The notes beneath the pieces are model-generated. The model did no database searches, was not told the DNA's origin, and saw only the letters and a program-made list of their open reading frames with translations. From contig DAOLDL010000005.1 in NCBI GenBank assembly GCA_035327305.1, forward strand, positions 4,516 to 68,515: a stretch of 64,000 bases of DNA. Reading direction: 5' to 3'. Each line of letters begins with the position of its first letter. Position 1 is the stretch's first letter. The position numbers and the translations under genes were made by a program. The stretch is from CALMUP01 sp035327305. GTDB lineage: Bacteria; Verrucomicrobiota; Kiritimatiellia; CAIVKH01. Positions 26,204 to 34,813 of the stretch are shown here, in pieces.

Positions 26204-27172
26204 TTGAGTCATCATGTTGCCAGGGTAAATATTCCGCAAATTGAGAGATTTGCCGGTTGGATGAAGGAGGTGTCTTCCATCAAGCCGTTTGATTTCTGTA
26301 ATCCGGGGGCCGGAGTAGTGTTTCCCGAGAATAATCAGGCGGGTGCGCTGGAGGCGCTGTTCTTTAATGCCGCACACCAGTTCGGTTTTTGGCATCTGGA
26401 AAACAATCGATATGCCCGGCCAATGGTTGCATGTGTTGGCGGCAAGGACCGAAAGGGATCGGACTTTGTGTTTTATTGCACCCAACGGGCTTTGAACGGG
26501 GACGCCTCCTTTTTCGATCCCGCGAAGCTGGCTCTGATGACGGATCACGACTGTGACGCCTTTTTTCACGATGACCATGGTGTAAATCCCATGCCCATGT
26601 GGCCGGATCATCTGGCGATCATGAAGAAGTATGCGGAGTGGTTTGTGCGTAACGGATTCCGCCCGGCTGATTTGGTGGAACGCGCCAACGCGGCGATTTA
26701 CCCGTTGCAGACATTTCTCAAAATACTCCGGGATGTGCCGGGTTACATGGAGGATCCCCTGCAGAAAAAAGCCATGTTGCTGGCGATTATGATGGAAAAT
26801 CGCCCCGAACATTTCCTGCATGTTTCCGATCCGCAATCGGCGGTTCCGATTATTGATTACCACTTGCAGAGAAGTGCGCTTAGAACCGGTCTGGTAGAGA
26901 TTCTCGATGACAATTTGCGCGCAAAACTTGAGCGTCGCGAATGCATGGAAAAAAGTGAAGAGAAAGCGATTCGCGACATGGTCTATGAAGCCATTCAATC
27001 CCTGGTGGATTTATCGGGACTATCCGTGGCCGCAGTGGACTATTTTTTCTTTATGAACCGGACGCGATGCCCGGAAATGTCCGAGCCGGTGTGTGCCGAG
27101 TGTCCGGTGCAATCCATCTGTCGACGCCACACCAAACTCTTTCAGCCGGTGTTCAGGACAACGTTTTATTAA
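26204..27172 (+). CDS. queuosine-salvage (DUF2419/Qng1)-like protein with Nth-type four-Cys motif
   Basis: The 322-residue protein resembles the queuosine 5-phosphate N-glycosylase family in order and spacing of motifs: FFNAAHQFGFWHLENN (53-68), FVFYCTQRALNGD (88-100), AVPIIDYHLQRSALRTG (213-229) and the late VAAVDYFFFMNR (275-286). The Asp residues of IIDYH and VDYF fit conserved active-site positions. It then ends in C289-x7-C297-x2-C300-x5-C306, close to the [4Fe-4S] loop of endonuclease III (C-x6-C-x2-C-x5-C). A TTG start at 26204 is chosen: AGGGGAA lies 7 nt upstream, a stop codon immediately precedes it, and the next ATG (26261) lacks a ribosome site. The annotation is by eye. An HhH-GPD DNA glycosylase relative is the alternative. 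Confidence 0.5.
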   Translation: MSHHVARVNIPQIERFAGWMKEVSSIKPFDFCNPGAGVVFPENNQAGALEALFFNAAHQFGFWHLENNRYARPMVACVGGKDRKGSDFVFYCTQRALNGDASFFDPAKLALMTDHDCDAFFHDDHGVNPMPMWPDHLAIMKKYAEWFVRNGFRPADLVERANAAIYPLQTFLKILRDVPGYMEDPLQKKAMLLAIMMENRPEHFLHVSDPQSAVPIIDYHLQRSALRTGLVEILDDNLRAKLERRECMEKSEEKAIRDMVYEAIQSLVDLSGLSVAAVDYFFFMNRTRCPEMSEPVCAECPVQSICRRHTKLFQPVFRTTFY

Positions 27173-27187
27173 CGCGAAATTTGAGGA

Positions 27188-28039
27188 TTAGGGGGTTTCC
27201 GCGGCCGGCGGTTCCTCGGCAACCGCTTCTTCTTGAATACCGGTTTCGATTGCTTCAGCAGACTTGATTGCCTCGGCAATTTCTTCGTCCGTAGGGCCAG
27301 CTTCAGCTGGGTCATCCAAAGTCGCCGTCATGGCGGATAACCGCTCGATGGTTTGCTGGATCAGTTCCTTTTGTTCTTCGCGCGAACGCCTTTTTGCTTC
27401 GGCGATTGCTTCGCGTTCGGCCCGCAATTGAATTTCGCGTTCGGTGAACTGACGCGTTTTTTCCTCCAGTACACTGCGGACTTCGCCACGCACTTCATCG
27501 CGTTCCTGTCGAACGGCGCCAAGTTGTTCCTCGACCTTTTGGACTACGGCGGCCTGCGATGCGCGAGTGGATTGCAATTCCTGCTCAATGGCCTTCGCGG
27601 TTCTCGACTGTTCGTCGCGGGTGCTTAAAACCTCGGTGCGTACGCTGTCGAGCGTGGAAACCTGCCGTTGTGTTTCTTCGGCAATGGTTTGTGCTGTGGC
27701 GGCCAATCTTTCGTCAACCACGGAAAGTTTCTCGACGGTAACTTGTTCGTTTTGCACGGATTTACGCATCATATAGGCCAGGCCGGCGGCGATGATGACG
27801 ACGAGAAGCGAGGTGAAAATCACGTACCGACTCAATATACCTTGGCGTTTGATCGCACTGTGCATCTGGGCAATGGCCCGTTCCTGGCGTTCGGATTCGC
27901 GTTGACGCAGTTCGGTAAGTTTGCGCAATTGTGTGACCGCTTCGTTCAGCAGATCTGCTGAAACTTCCACTTTGTTCGTTGGGGCTTTTACAATTTCCGT
28001 AGGCTCTTCAGGTACAGGATTGACTTTATCTTCGCTCAT
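27188..28039 (-). CDS. single-pass membrane protein with long periplasmic coiled coil
   Basis: I do not recognise a named family. The 283-residue protein has an acidic N-terminus, an Arg-rich cytosolic helix (about 30-68), one transmembrane segment (72-91, YVIFTSLLVVIIAAGLAYMM), a Gln/Glu/Arg-rich coiled coil (about 95-240) and an acidic Ala/Glu/Pro tail. The orientation inferred from the basic segment before the helix places the coil outside. CCAGGAG lies 8 nt before the ATG. It shares a divergent 176-nt region with dprA and ends 15 nt from the convergent Qng1-like gene. Structural scaffolding in the envelope is a guess. Confidence 0.6.
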   Translation of the reverse strand: MSEDKVNPVPEEPTEIVKAPTNKVEVSADLLNEAVTQLRKLTELRQRESERQERAIAQMHSAIKRQGILSRYVIFTSLLVVIIAAGLAYMMRKSVQNEQVTVEKLSVVDERLAATAQTIAEETQRQVSTLDSVRTEVLSTRDEQSRTAKAIEQELQSTRASQAAVVQKVEEQLGAVRQERDEVRGEVRSVLEEKTRQFTEREIQLRAEREAIAEAKRRSREEQKELIQQTIERLSAMTATLDDPAEAGPTDEEIAEAIKSAEAIETGIQEEAVAEEPPAAETP

Positions 28040-28215
28040 GAAAATTCTCCTGGAATACGTTGATGACTCGTTTCCATGTTAAATCGCCGTCTGATTCCGA
28101 ACAAGAATAAAACAGCAAAAAATCGACTTGTTTTGGGCGTTTTTCGGATTTGTTATCCTTTTTTCTTGTACAAAACACCCTGCTTCTTTCAAATGTCGCC
28201 TTTTTCAAGGATGCC

Positions 28216-29358
28216 ATGATTCAGTCGTTTACCAGCAGAGAAGTCTATATTGCCTTCAACATGCTCGATCAGATCGGCCCGGTTCGCGCCCGGAAACTGA
28301 TAGCCGCGCTTGGCTCTCCGGAAGCTGTCTTTACTGCTTCACCGGAAACGATTGCGCGTATACCCGGGTTTGGCCGGGAACTGGTAAATACCATTTGCAC
28401 TGGTCGGGTTGCTGTCGATCCGATTGCCGAGGAAAAGAAAGCGGAGAAACTCGGAATCCGGCTGGTAACATTTATAGACCCGGAATATCCCGCCGCCTTG
28501 AAGGAAATTCACGATCCGCCGTTGGTCCTCTATATCAAGGGAAGGATCACTGCGGCCGATCAGCATGCGATTGCCATTGTTGGTACGCGACATGCCACCC
28601 ATTACGGGGCATCGGTTGCTGATCGACTGACCTATGGCTTGTCCAAGGCGGGATTCACCATTGTCAGCGGACTGGCCAGAGGAATTGATACCGTGGCGCA
28701 TCGTGCGGCCATAAAGGCCGGCGGGCGTACTTTGGCCGTGCTTGGCGGCGCCATTGACAAGATGTATCCGCCGGAGAACGAAGAACTGGCCGAAGCCATC
28801 ACCGCCCAAGGCGCGGTAATAAGCGAGTATCCGTTAGGGCGTTCGCCGGACCGCCAGACTTTTCCGTACCGCAACCGGATAGTCGCGGGTATTTCAATGA
28901 CCGGCATTGTGGTGGTGGAGGCCGGGGAGAAAAGCGGCGCGGTCATTACCGCCAATACGGCCTCCGAGCAGGGGCGTAATGTATTCGCTGTTCCGGGAAG
29001 AATTGATAATCCCGCCGCTCGTGGATGTCATGCTTTGATCAAACAAGGGGCGAAACTGGTCGAAACCATCGATGATATATTGGATGATGTGCACATGCTT
29101 CTGCCCAAACATGTGGAGAAAAAAGCGGAAGCAATGCGCGCCATGCCCGACTTGCAACTTACCGGCGAGGAAGCCGAGGTGGTGAAAGCATTGGGGGGCG
29201 GGGGACTTCAGGTTGACGAATTGAGCAGAGCCTGTAATTTGAATGCGGCACGATTGAATTCCTTGCTGTTGGGATTGGAAATGAAGCGGGTGGTCAAGGT
29301 TCTGCCCGGTCGCCAAGTAGAGTTGCGTGATGGCCTGGCTGTTGCGCGTAAAGATTAA
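28216..29358 (+). CDS. dprA: DNA-processing protein DprA
   Basis: The 380-residue protein loads RecA on incoming single-stranded DNA during natural transformation. An N-terminal helix-hairpin-helix-like part (LDQIGPVRARKLIAALG) is followed by the Rossmann-fold domain with AIVGTRHATHYG, SGLARGIDTVAHRAA and KSGAVITANTASEQGR. A winged-helix-type C-terminus with LQVDELSRACNL and LELKG-like LGLEMKRVV closes it. The ATG at 28216 with AAGGA just upstream is preferred to an in-frame start 66 nt earlier. It heads a tight dprA-topA-xerC-waaA run. With comF in this window it hints at competence, though both occur in non-competent bacteria. Confidence 0.95.
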   Translation: MIQSFTSREVYIAFNMLDQIGPVRARKLIAALGSPEAVFTASPETIARIPGFGRELVNTICTGRVAVDPIAEEKKAEKLGIRLVTFIDPEYPAALKEIHDPPLVLYIKGRITAADQHAIAIVGTRHATHYGASVADRLTYGLSKAGFTIVSGLARGIDTVAHRAAIKAGGRTLAVLGGAIDKMYPPENEELAEAITAQGAVISEYPLGRSPDRQTFPYRNRIVAGISMTGIVVVEAGEKSGAVITANTASEQGRNVFAVPGRIDNPAARGCHALIKQGAKLVETIDDILDDVHMLLPKHVEKKAEAMRAMPDLQLTGEEAEVVKALGGGGLQVDELSRACNLNAARLNSLLLGLEMKRVVKVLPGRQVELRDGLAVARKD

Positions 29359-29380
29359 CGAATAAACGTGACGGTTATAT

Positions 29381-31942
29381 ATGGCTAAACATCTTGTCAT
29401 TGTGGAATCGCCGGCCAAGGCGAAAACCATCAATAAAATTCTGGGCAAAGATTACGTGGTAAAAGCTTCGATGGGGCATGTCCGCGATCTTCCGGAAAAA
29501 GAAATCGGCGTCGATTTGGAAAAAGGCTTCAAGCCGAAATACGTGGCGATTAAAACACGTGAAAAAGTCATCAAGGAACTTAAACAGGTCGCAAAAGATG
29601 CCGAGGAAATCATTCTTGCCCCCGACCCTGACCGGGAAGGGGAGGCCATTGCCTGGCATTTGATGGCCGCTTTAAAGGGAACGGTCCCTCCGGAGAACTT
29701 TCACCGTGTCACCTATAACGAAATTACCGCGCCGGCTATTCGCGAGGCATTTTCGCATCCAAGAAAAATCAACCAGAACAAAGTGGATGCCCAGCAGGCC
29801 CGCCGGGTCCTTGATCGCATTGTCGGCTACAAGGTCAGTCCATTATTGTGGCGGCGCATTCGAGGAGCTTCCAGCGCCGGGCGTGTGCAATCCGTGGCGC
29901 TTCGGCTGGTGTGCGACCGGGAAAAAGAAATTCTTAACTTCAAGCCCGAGGCGTATTGGCTGATCGGCGCTCGTGTGCGAAAAAATTCGCCTCCGGTCGA
30001 TCCCTTTGCCATTAAACTTGCCCGCATTGATAATGAGAAGGCGGAAATCAAATCCGCCGAGCAGGCAGAAGCCATTCGCCTCGACCTGGAAGGCCGGCGC
30101 ATGCGCGTGGCATCGCTCAGCAGTAAGGAAATTTCCAAGCGTCCGCAACCTGCTTATATTACCAGTTCGTTGCAACAGGCCGGCAACCGCTTTTTTGGGT
30201 TTGCCCCGACCCGAACCATGAGGATCGCGCAGAAATTGTATGAAGGTGTCGACACTGGCAGTGGCGTCGTTGGTTTGATCACTTACATGCGTACCGATTC
30301 CGTGGCAATTTCACCGGTTGCCCAGGAGGCTTGTCGCTCCTTTATTGACCAGCAATTCGGCGCTGAATACCTGCCTGAAAAGCCGCATGTATATAAAAGC
30401 AAGGGCAACGCCCAGGAAGCGCATGAAGCAATCCGCCCCACGGATGTTCATTTGACGCCGGATAAGCTGGCTGGTGTGCTGGATCCCGATTCATTGAAGT
30501 TGTACAAGATGATTTGGCAGAGGTTTGTCGCCAGTCAAATGGCCTCGGCGGTGATCGCCCAGCGGTCCGCGGAAATCGAGGCGATTGACGGCGCTTCCAA
30601 TAAACACGCCTACCTGTTTCGTGCTTCTGCTTCCGAAGTGATTTTTCCCGGTTATATGAAAGTCACCGGAATTGAGAAAGAACGTAAAAACGACTCCGAG
30701 GAAGTTTCCGGCGAAGACGAGGATATCGCACTTCCGCCTCTGACCGAAGGTGAAATGCTTGAGCATCTTGAATGGCTTGAGGAGCGAAAAGAAACCAATC
30801 CGCCTCCACGTTACACCGAGTCCTCGCTGGTCAAGGCGCTCGAAGATAACGGTGTGGGGCGTCCCAGCACGTATGCGCAGACTGTATCCACAATTGTGGA
30901 CCGAGAATATGTCGACAAGGATAAGCGTACGCTGAAACCGACCACAAAAGGCATGATGGTCAACGATTTTCTGGCGCAATACCTGCCGGAATTGTTTGAT
31001 ATAGGTTTCACCGCTGAAATGGAAAAGGAACTGGACGAAGTGGAGGAGGGTTCTCTTGTCTGGACCTCCATGATGGAGCGGTTTTATCAATCCTTCCTCG
31101 GCTGGATAGAAAAAGCCAAATCTCCGCCGGCCGACGTGAATGTGGTAACGAACCTGCTCAAGCTTCTCGAAGGTGTAACAAATTGGGCGCCGGAAACCAA
31201 ACGCGGGCGCAAAACCTACAGCGACGAAAAATTTGTCCAATCGGTGCGGGAGCAACTTGAAAAGAACGATCCTCCCCTGACCGACCGCCAGCAGGAGGCT
31301 CTGGTGAAAATGTCGTGCCGGTACAAGGATCAATTGCCGGAAATTGAACCGGTGTTTGCGTCGTTGAATATATCCGACGAGTTGGTCAAGCACCACGAGC
31401 AAAGTTTACCGCCGCGCCCCGAGACGTTGATCAAGCTGGAAATGCTCAAAAAGGTGGAGTTTGATCCGCCGCGTAAAGTTGGCAAGAAAACGTATGACGA
31501 CCGGGAGTTTTTGACATCGCTGGACAATCAGGTCACTGGCGGAAAACGTTTGAGTGAAAACCAGGTGCGTTATCTCAATCGCCTGTTGTTGAAATACGCG
31601 CATCAGATTCCGGATTTCGAAAGCCGTAAACCCGAATTGATGCTGGAAGATGAACCCGTTGTGGAAACAGATCCGCACGCCGGGGAAATTCTGGAGTTGC
31701 TTGGAAAAATCACCGAGTGGAAAGAGCCGGTCAAGCGGGGCAATCGCGTTTGGGATGACAAGGAATTCTTCCATTCGCTGGATCGTCAATTCAAGCAGAA
31801 GAAAAGTTTATCGCCACGCCAGGTCGCCGCCATGCGAAAAATGGCCGGTCGATATTCTTCAGCCATTCCGGGTTTTGCCGATCACGCCGAACGCCTGCAA
31901 CTGAAGGCCGGCAAGGGCGGCAAGAAAAATGACGAAGAGTAA
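29381..31942 (+). CDS. topA: DNA topoisomerase I with C-terminal triple repeat
   Basis: The 853-residue type IA topoisomerase relaxes negative supercoils. The Toprim domain starts MAKHLVIVESPAKAKTI and has DPDREGEAIAWH. The catalytic Tyr is in LITYMRTDSVAIS. RPSTYAQTVSTIVDR is also conserved. The usual C-terminal zinc ribbons are absent: no CxxC pairs follow the core. Instead three similar units start near residues 607, 698 and 785, each with KRGRKTYSDEKF-type openings, a basic helix, a LTDRQQEAL-type helix and a KYAHQIPDFE-type end. These are probably DNA-binding. It starts 22 nt after dprA and overlaps xerC by 14 nt. Confidence 0.95.
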   Translation: MAKHLVIVESPAKAKTINKILGKDYVVKASMGHVRDLPEKEIGVDLEKGFKPKYVAIKTREKVIKELKQVAKDAEEIILAPDPDREGEAIAWHLMAALKGTVPPENFHRVTYNEITAPAIREAFSHPRKINQNKVDAQQARRVLDRIVGYKVSPLLWRRIRGASSAGRVQSVALRLVCDREKEILNFKPEAYWLIGARVRKNSPPVDPFAIKLARIDNEKAEIKSAEQAEAIRLDLEGRRMRVASLSSKEISKRPQPAYITSSLQQAGNRFFGFAPTRTMRIAQKLYEGVDTGSGVVGLITYMRTDSVAISPVAQEACRSFIDQQFGAEYLPEKPHVYKSKGNAQEAHEAIRPTDVHLTPDKLAGVLDPDSLKLYKMIWQRFVASQMASAVIAQRSAEIEAIDGASNKHAYLFRASASEVIFPGYMKVTGIEKERKNDSEEVSGEDEDIALPPLTEGEMLEHLEWLEERKETNPPPRYTESSLVKALEDNGVGRPSTYAQTVSTIVDREYVDKDKRTLKPTTKGMMVNDFLAQYLPELFDIGFTAEMEKELDEVEEGSLVWTSMMERFYQSFLGWIEKAKSPPADVNVVTNLLKLLEGVTNWAPETKRGRKTYSDEKFVQSVREQLEKNDPPLTDRQQEALVKMSCRYKDQLPEIEPVFASLNISDELVKHHEQSLPPRPETLIKLEMLKKVEFDPPRKVGKKTYDDREFLTSLDNQVTGGKRLSENQVRYLNRLLLKYAHQIPDFESRKPELMLEDEPVVETDPHAGEILELLGKITEWKEPVKRGNRVWDDKEFFHSLDRQFKQKKSLSPRQVAAMRKMAGRYSSAIPGFADHAERLQLKAGKGGKKNDEE

Positions 31943-32909
31943 GTCAGGCCCGCGTACTGCTTCACCCGATCCGGCCATGCAGGCGTTCGCCGATTACCTG
32001 CGCGCCGAGCGTGATGCGTCAGAACACACGCTGGCCAATTACCTGATGGATATTCGCCAGTTTATTGAACTGCATTGGGGCGAAAATGCCGCCCCGCCAT
32101 TTGCCTGGAAGCAAGTGGACCGGTTTGCCGCCCGACGCTTCCTCGTATATCAGCAGAAAAGCGAAAAAGAACCGGCCACCTCGCGCCGCAAATTGTCCAG
32201 CCTCCGGTCGTTTTTCAAATTCATGTTGCGGGAAGACATGGTGGCGCTCAATCCTTTCAGCGGTCTCGTCCTGCCCAAGCTATCACGCCGGCTTCCCAAA
32301 GTCTTGAGTGTTGCCGAAATCGAACGGTTGCTGAATGCGCCCTTTCTACATCGGCTCAACAACGAATCTCCCCGCAACAAAGCGTGGGATACGTATGCGA
32401 GAGACCGCGATGCCGCGATATTGGAAATGTTGTACAGCACCGGCGCCCGGTTGAATGAGCTTGCCGCATTGGGAGAGCGCCACCTGGACCTTTTGTCCGG
32501 CGTTATGACGGTTCGTGGCAAGGGGAAAAAGGAGCGAATGTGTCCGTTGGGTGGTCCGGCGATCAAGGCACTGCGTCGCGCTTTGGAGGCCCGGGACACG
32601 ATCTGGCCGCTTCTTGGAAAACCGGGTCGGCCCCCCGCCTTGTTCCTGAACAAATTGGGCGGACGGCTCACTCCGCGCTCCATTGAACGGATGATGAAAA
32701 AATACCTGCTTGCCGTAGGATTGAATCCCGACCTTTCGCCACATGCCTTGCGGCACAGTTTTGCCACGCACCTGCTGGATGCCGGGGCCGATTTGCGAAG
32801 CGTTCAGGAGCTGTTGGGTCATGCCAATTTATCGACCACTCAGATTTACACGCATATTACGATTGAACGTTTGCGCGAAGTATATGATAAAGCGCATCCG
32901 AAGGCCTGA
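31929..32909 (+). CDS. xerC: tyrosine recombinase XerC-like
   Basis: The 326-residue protein has an N-terminal SAM-like core-binding domain (about 14-105) and a catalytic domain with the full tyrosine recombinase set: Arg174 in STGARLNEL, Lys in RGKGKKER (198-199), His272-x2-Arg275 in HALRHSFATHLL, His298 in LLGHANLSTTQ and Tyr307 in IYTH. It most likely resolves chromosome dimers at dif. It overlaps topA by 14 nt and is followed 2 nt later by waaA, so it is part of the housekeeping operon and not of a mobile element. No partner XerD lies in the window. Confidence 0.93.
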   Translation: MTKSKSGPRTASPDPAMQAFADYLRAERDASEHTLANYLMDIRQFIELHWGENAAPPFAWKQVDRFAARRFLVYQQKSEKEPATSRRKLSSLRSFFKFMLREDMVALNPFSGLVLPKLSRRLPKVLSVAEIERLLNAPFLHRLNNESPRNKAWDTYARDRDAAILEMLYSTGARLNELAALGERHLDLLSGVMTVRGKGKKERMCPLGGPAIKALRRALEARDTIWPLLGKPGRPPALFLNKLGGRLTPRSIERMMKKYLLAVGLNPDLSPHALRHSFATHLLDAGADLRSVQELLGHANLSTTQIYTHITIERLREVYDKAHPKA

Positions 32910-32911
32910 TC

Positions 32912-34228
32912 ATGATCTGGATTATTTACAACATATTGTTTGTCCTGATATTCCCGTTGCTTCTGCCGCATTTTCTCTTTCGCATGAAACGGCGCGGCGG
33001 ATATTCGAAGGATATTACCCAACGGCTGGGCTATTACAGCGATGAAACCGTACTGCAACTTGGAGGAGAGCCACGGATATGGATACATGCCGTCAGTGTG
33101 GGCGAATTGTACGTTGCGTTGCATTTGATCAAGGAATGGCGCGAACGCGCGCCGGAAACGCGTTTTGCTTTAACGACCACGACATCCACCGCGTATGCCA
33201 TTGCCAAGCGTGAGCTAAGTGAACTTGATGTCGTTTTATATTTTCCCGTCGATTTTCCGCCGATCATGCGTAAAGCATTTGAGGCCATTGATCCCAAGGC
33301 CATTCTTTTGGTGGAAGTGGAATTATGGCCGAACTTGATTCGGATTGCCCGCGAGCGCGGCATACCTGTCATGCTGGTAAATGGCCGGATGAGCGACCGG
33401 TCTTTCAAGGGTTACCGGAAGCTTTCGATGCTGACCAGGCCGCTTCTGGCCGAATTTGACCTGATTGGCGTACAGTCGGATGAAGATCTCCGCCGGTTTG
33501 TGGCGCTTGGGGCGCCACCGGACAGAACCGTTAATTTTGGAAGCGCCAAATACGATGTCGCGCTGGCTACACCTTTGGGGGAGGGCGGAAAAGCCCTGGA
33601 AGTGATGAGGTCTGCCGGAATCACCGATCAACACCTTGTTTTGTTGGGCGGCTCCACTTGGCCGGGCGAGGAAGATGCCATGGTCGATCTCTACCGCGGG
33701 TTGAAAACGCGCTACCGCAACTTGGTGTTGGTGATTGCGCCGCGTCACGTCGAACGGGCAAATCAAATCGTGGAAGAGCTGAAACCACGGGTGGGTAAAT
33801 TATTGCGGCGTTCGAACATCAAGGAAAAACCGGCAATCTCACCTGCTTATCCGCCAGATGTTTTGCTGATTGATACGACCGGAGAGCTTAAGCATTTCTA
33901 TGCCAATGCCGATGTGATTTTCGTCGGCAAAAGTCTGACCCAGCACGGTGGACAAAACATCATCGAACCAGCCTTGTACGGGAAGCCCGTGGTGGTGGGT
34001 CCGAATATGGAAAACTTCGTCGCCATCATGGATGATTTTCTCCAGGAAAATGCTGTGTTACAGGTGAAGGATTTGCAGGGTTTGCGTCGGGCGGTCGATG
34101 ATTTGCTTTGCGATCCACAAAAGCGGAGAGCAATCGGTGGAAGCGCCCGTCGTGTTGTGGAAACAAAAGCCGGGTCGCTGGGTCTGTATCTGGATAAAGT
34201 GTTAGCCGCAGGAATTGTCCATTCGTGA
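32912..34228 (+). CDS. waaA: 3-deoxy-D-manno-octulosonic acid transferase
   Basis: The 438-residue GT30 enzyme transfers Kdo from CMP-Kdo to lipid IV-A in the inner membrane. It shows an N-terminal membrane anchor (MIWIIYNILFVLIFPLLLP), IWIHAVSVGEL, the conserved VEVELWPNLI, LVNGRMSDRS and the C-terminal GKSLTQHGGQNIIEPALYGKPVV. Length is typical. Its presence, with lpxK and heptosyltransferase further on, shows an LPS-bearing outer membrane. The stop overlaps the next start as GTGA. Whether it adds one or more Kdo units cannot be told. Confidence 0.95.
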   Translation: MIWIIYNILFVLIFPLLLPHFLFRMKRRGGYSKDITQRLGYYSDETVLQLGGEPRIWIHAVSVGELYVALHLIKEWRERAPETRFALTTTTSTAYAIAKRELSELDVVLYFPVDFPPIMRKAFEAIDPKAILLVEVELWPNLIRIARERGIPVMLVNGRMSDRSFKGYRKLSMLTRPLLAEFDLIGVQSDEDLRRFVALGAPPDRTVNFGSAKYDVALATPLGEGGKALEVMRSAGITDQHLVLLGGSTWPGEEDAMVDLYRGLKTRYRNLVLVIAPRHVERANQIVEELKPRVGKLLRRSNIKEKPAISPAYPPDVLLIDTTGELKHFYANADVIFVGKSLTQHGGQNIIEPALYGKPVVVGPNMENFVAIMDDFLQENAVLQVKDLQGLRRAVDDLLCDPQKRRAIGGSARRVVETKAGSLGLYLDKVLAAGIVHS

Positions 34229-34599
34229 AAACGGTGGCCCGGGTGAGTTGGATACACGAAGCCGATGCGCTTCGCATGCGATTGAACTCATACGGAATCG
34301 AAGTTTTTATTCCCGATGAATCTGTGGTCACCGCCGATCCGATCCTGGGCAATGCCGTGGGAGGCATCAGGATTCAAGTTCGCGACGAGGATTATGAAGA
34401 ATCCGTGGAAATTCTGGGACAAAAAATCGAGTCGGCTGAAGATAGCGAGTTAGTCTGTCCGGAATGTGGCTCAAGCGACATATTTTATGAAAAAATGTCA
34501 CGCCAGATGTTTTTTATCGGCATTTTATTGCTTGGCATTCCTTTTCTGGTCTTAAAGCAGAATTATTGCTGTCGGGTTTGCGGCGCGACGTGGAAATAG
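34225..34599 (+). CDS. DUF2007-type protein with split zinc ribbon around a hydrophobic segment
   Basis: The 124-residue protein starts with GTG overlapping the waaA stop by 4 nt, so it is translationally coupled. Residues 1-65 (VARVSWIHEADALRMRLNS) look like the DUF2007 putative signal-transducing fold. Cys78 and Cys81 (CPECG) and Cys116 and Cys119 (CRVCG), with Cys115 next to them, look like a zinc ribbon, but the hydrophobic stretch MFFIGILLLGIPFLVL (95-110) lies between the pairs. The hydrophobic part may form a hairpin or a membrane contact. The function is unknown. Confidence 0.7.
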   Translation: MKTVARVSWIHEADALRMRLNSYGIEVFIPDESVVTADPILGNAVGGIRIQVRDEDYEESVEILGQKIESAEDSELVCPECGSSDIFYEKMSRQMFFIGILLLGIPFLVLKQNYCCRVCGATWK

Positions 34600-34813
34600 C
34601 GCGCTTGCTGTTTTGATCGAGAATACCCATCCGAATGGCGGCCTGTCCCGGCAGTTGAAATTGGCGTAATAAACCTTGCTATGGTACATTCAACCTGCTA
34701 ACCGGAATTGAAACCACCGCATACGCAGAAAGGCGCGGTCAATGTACTTGTTTATTTTTTCTGCGATATCAGCGTAATCTGCGGTTAATAGAGTCTAGTT
34801 GGTGGGTTAAAGC

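Noticed and set aside
26180..26998. 272-codon open frame on the minus strand
   Set aside because: It is antisense to the Qng1-like gene. The plus-strand frame has a ribosome site and a conserved Cys motif; the minus frame has neither.
31929..32909. Tyrosine recombinase as sign of an integrated element
   Set aside because: It sits inside the dprA-topA-xerC-waaA housekeeping run, has XerC-like length and motifs, and there is no tRNA target or cargo around it.
34600..34813. Cobalamin riboswitch before the adenosyltransferase gene
   Set aside because: I looked for the B12-box-like conserved segments in this 214-nt gap and did not find them. No structured element is convincing.
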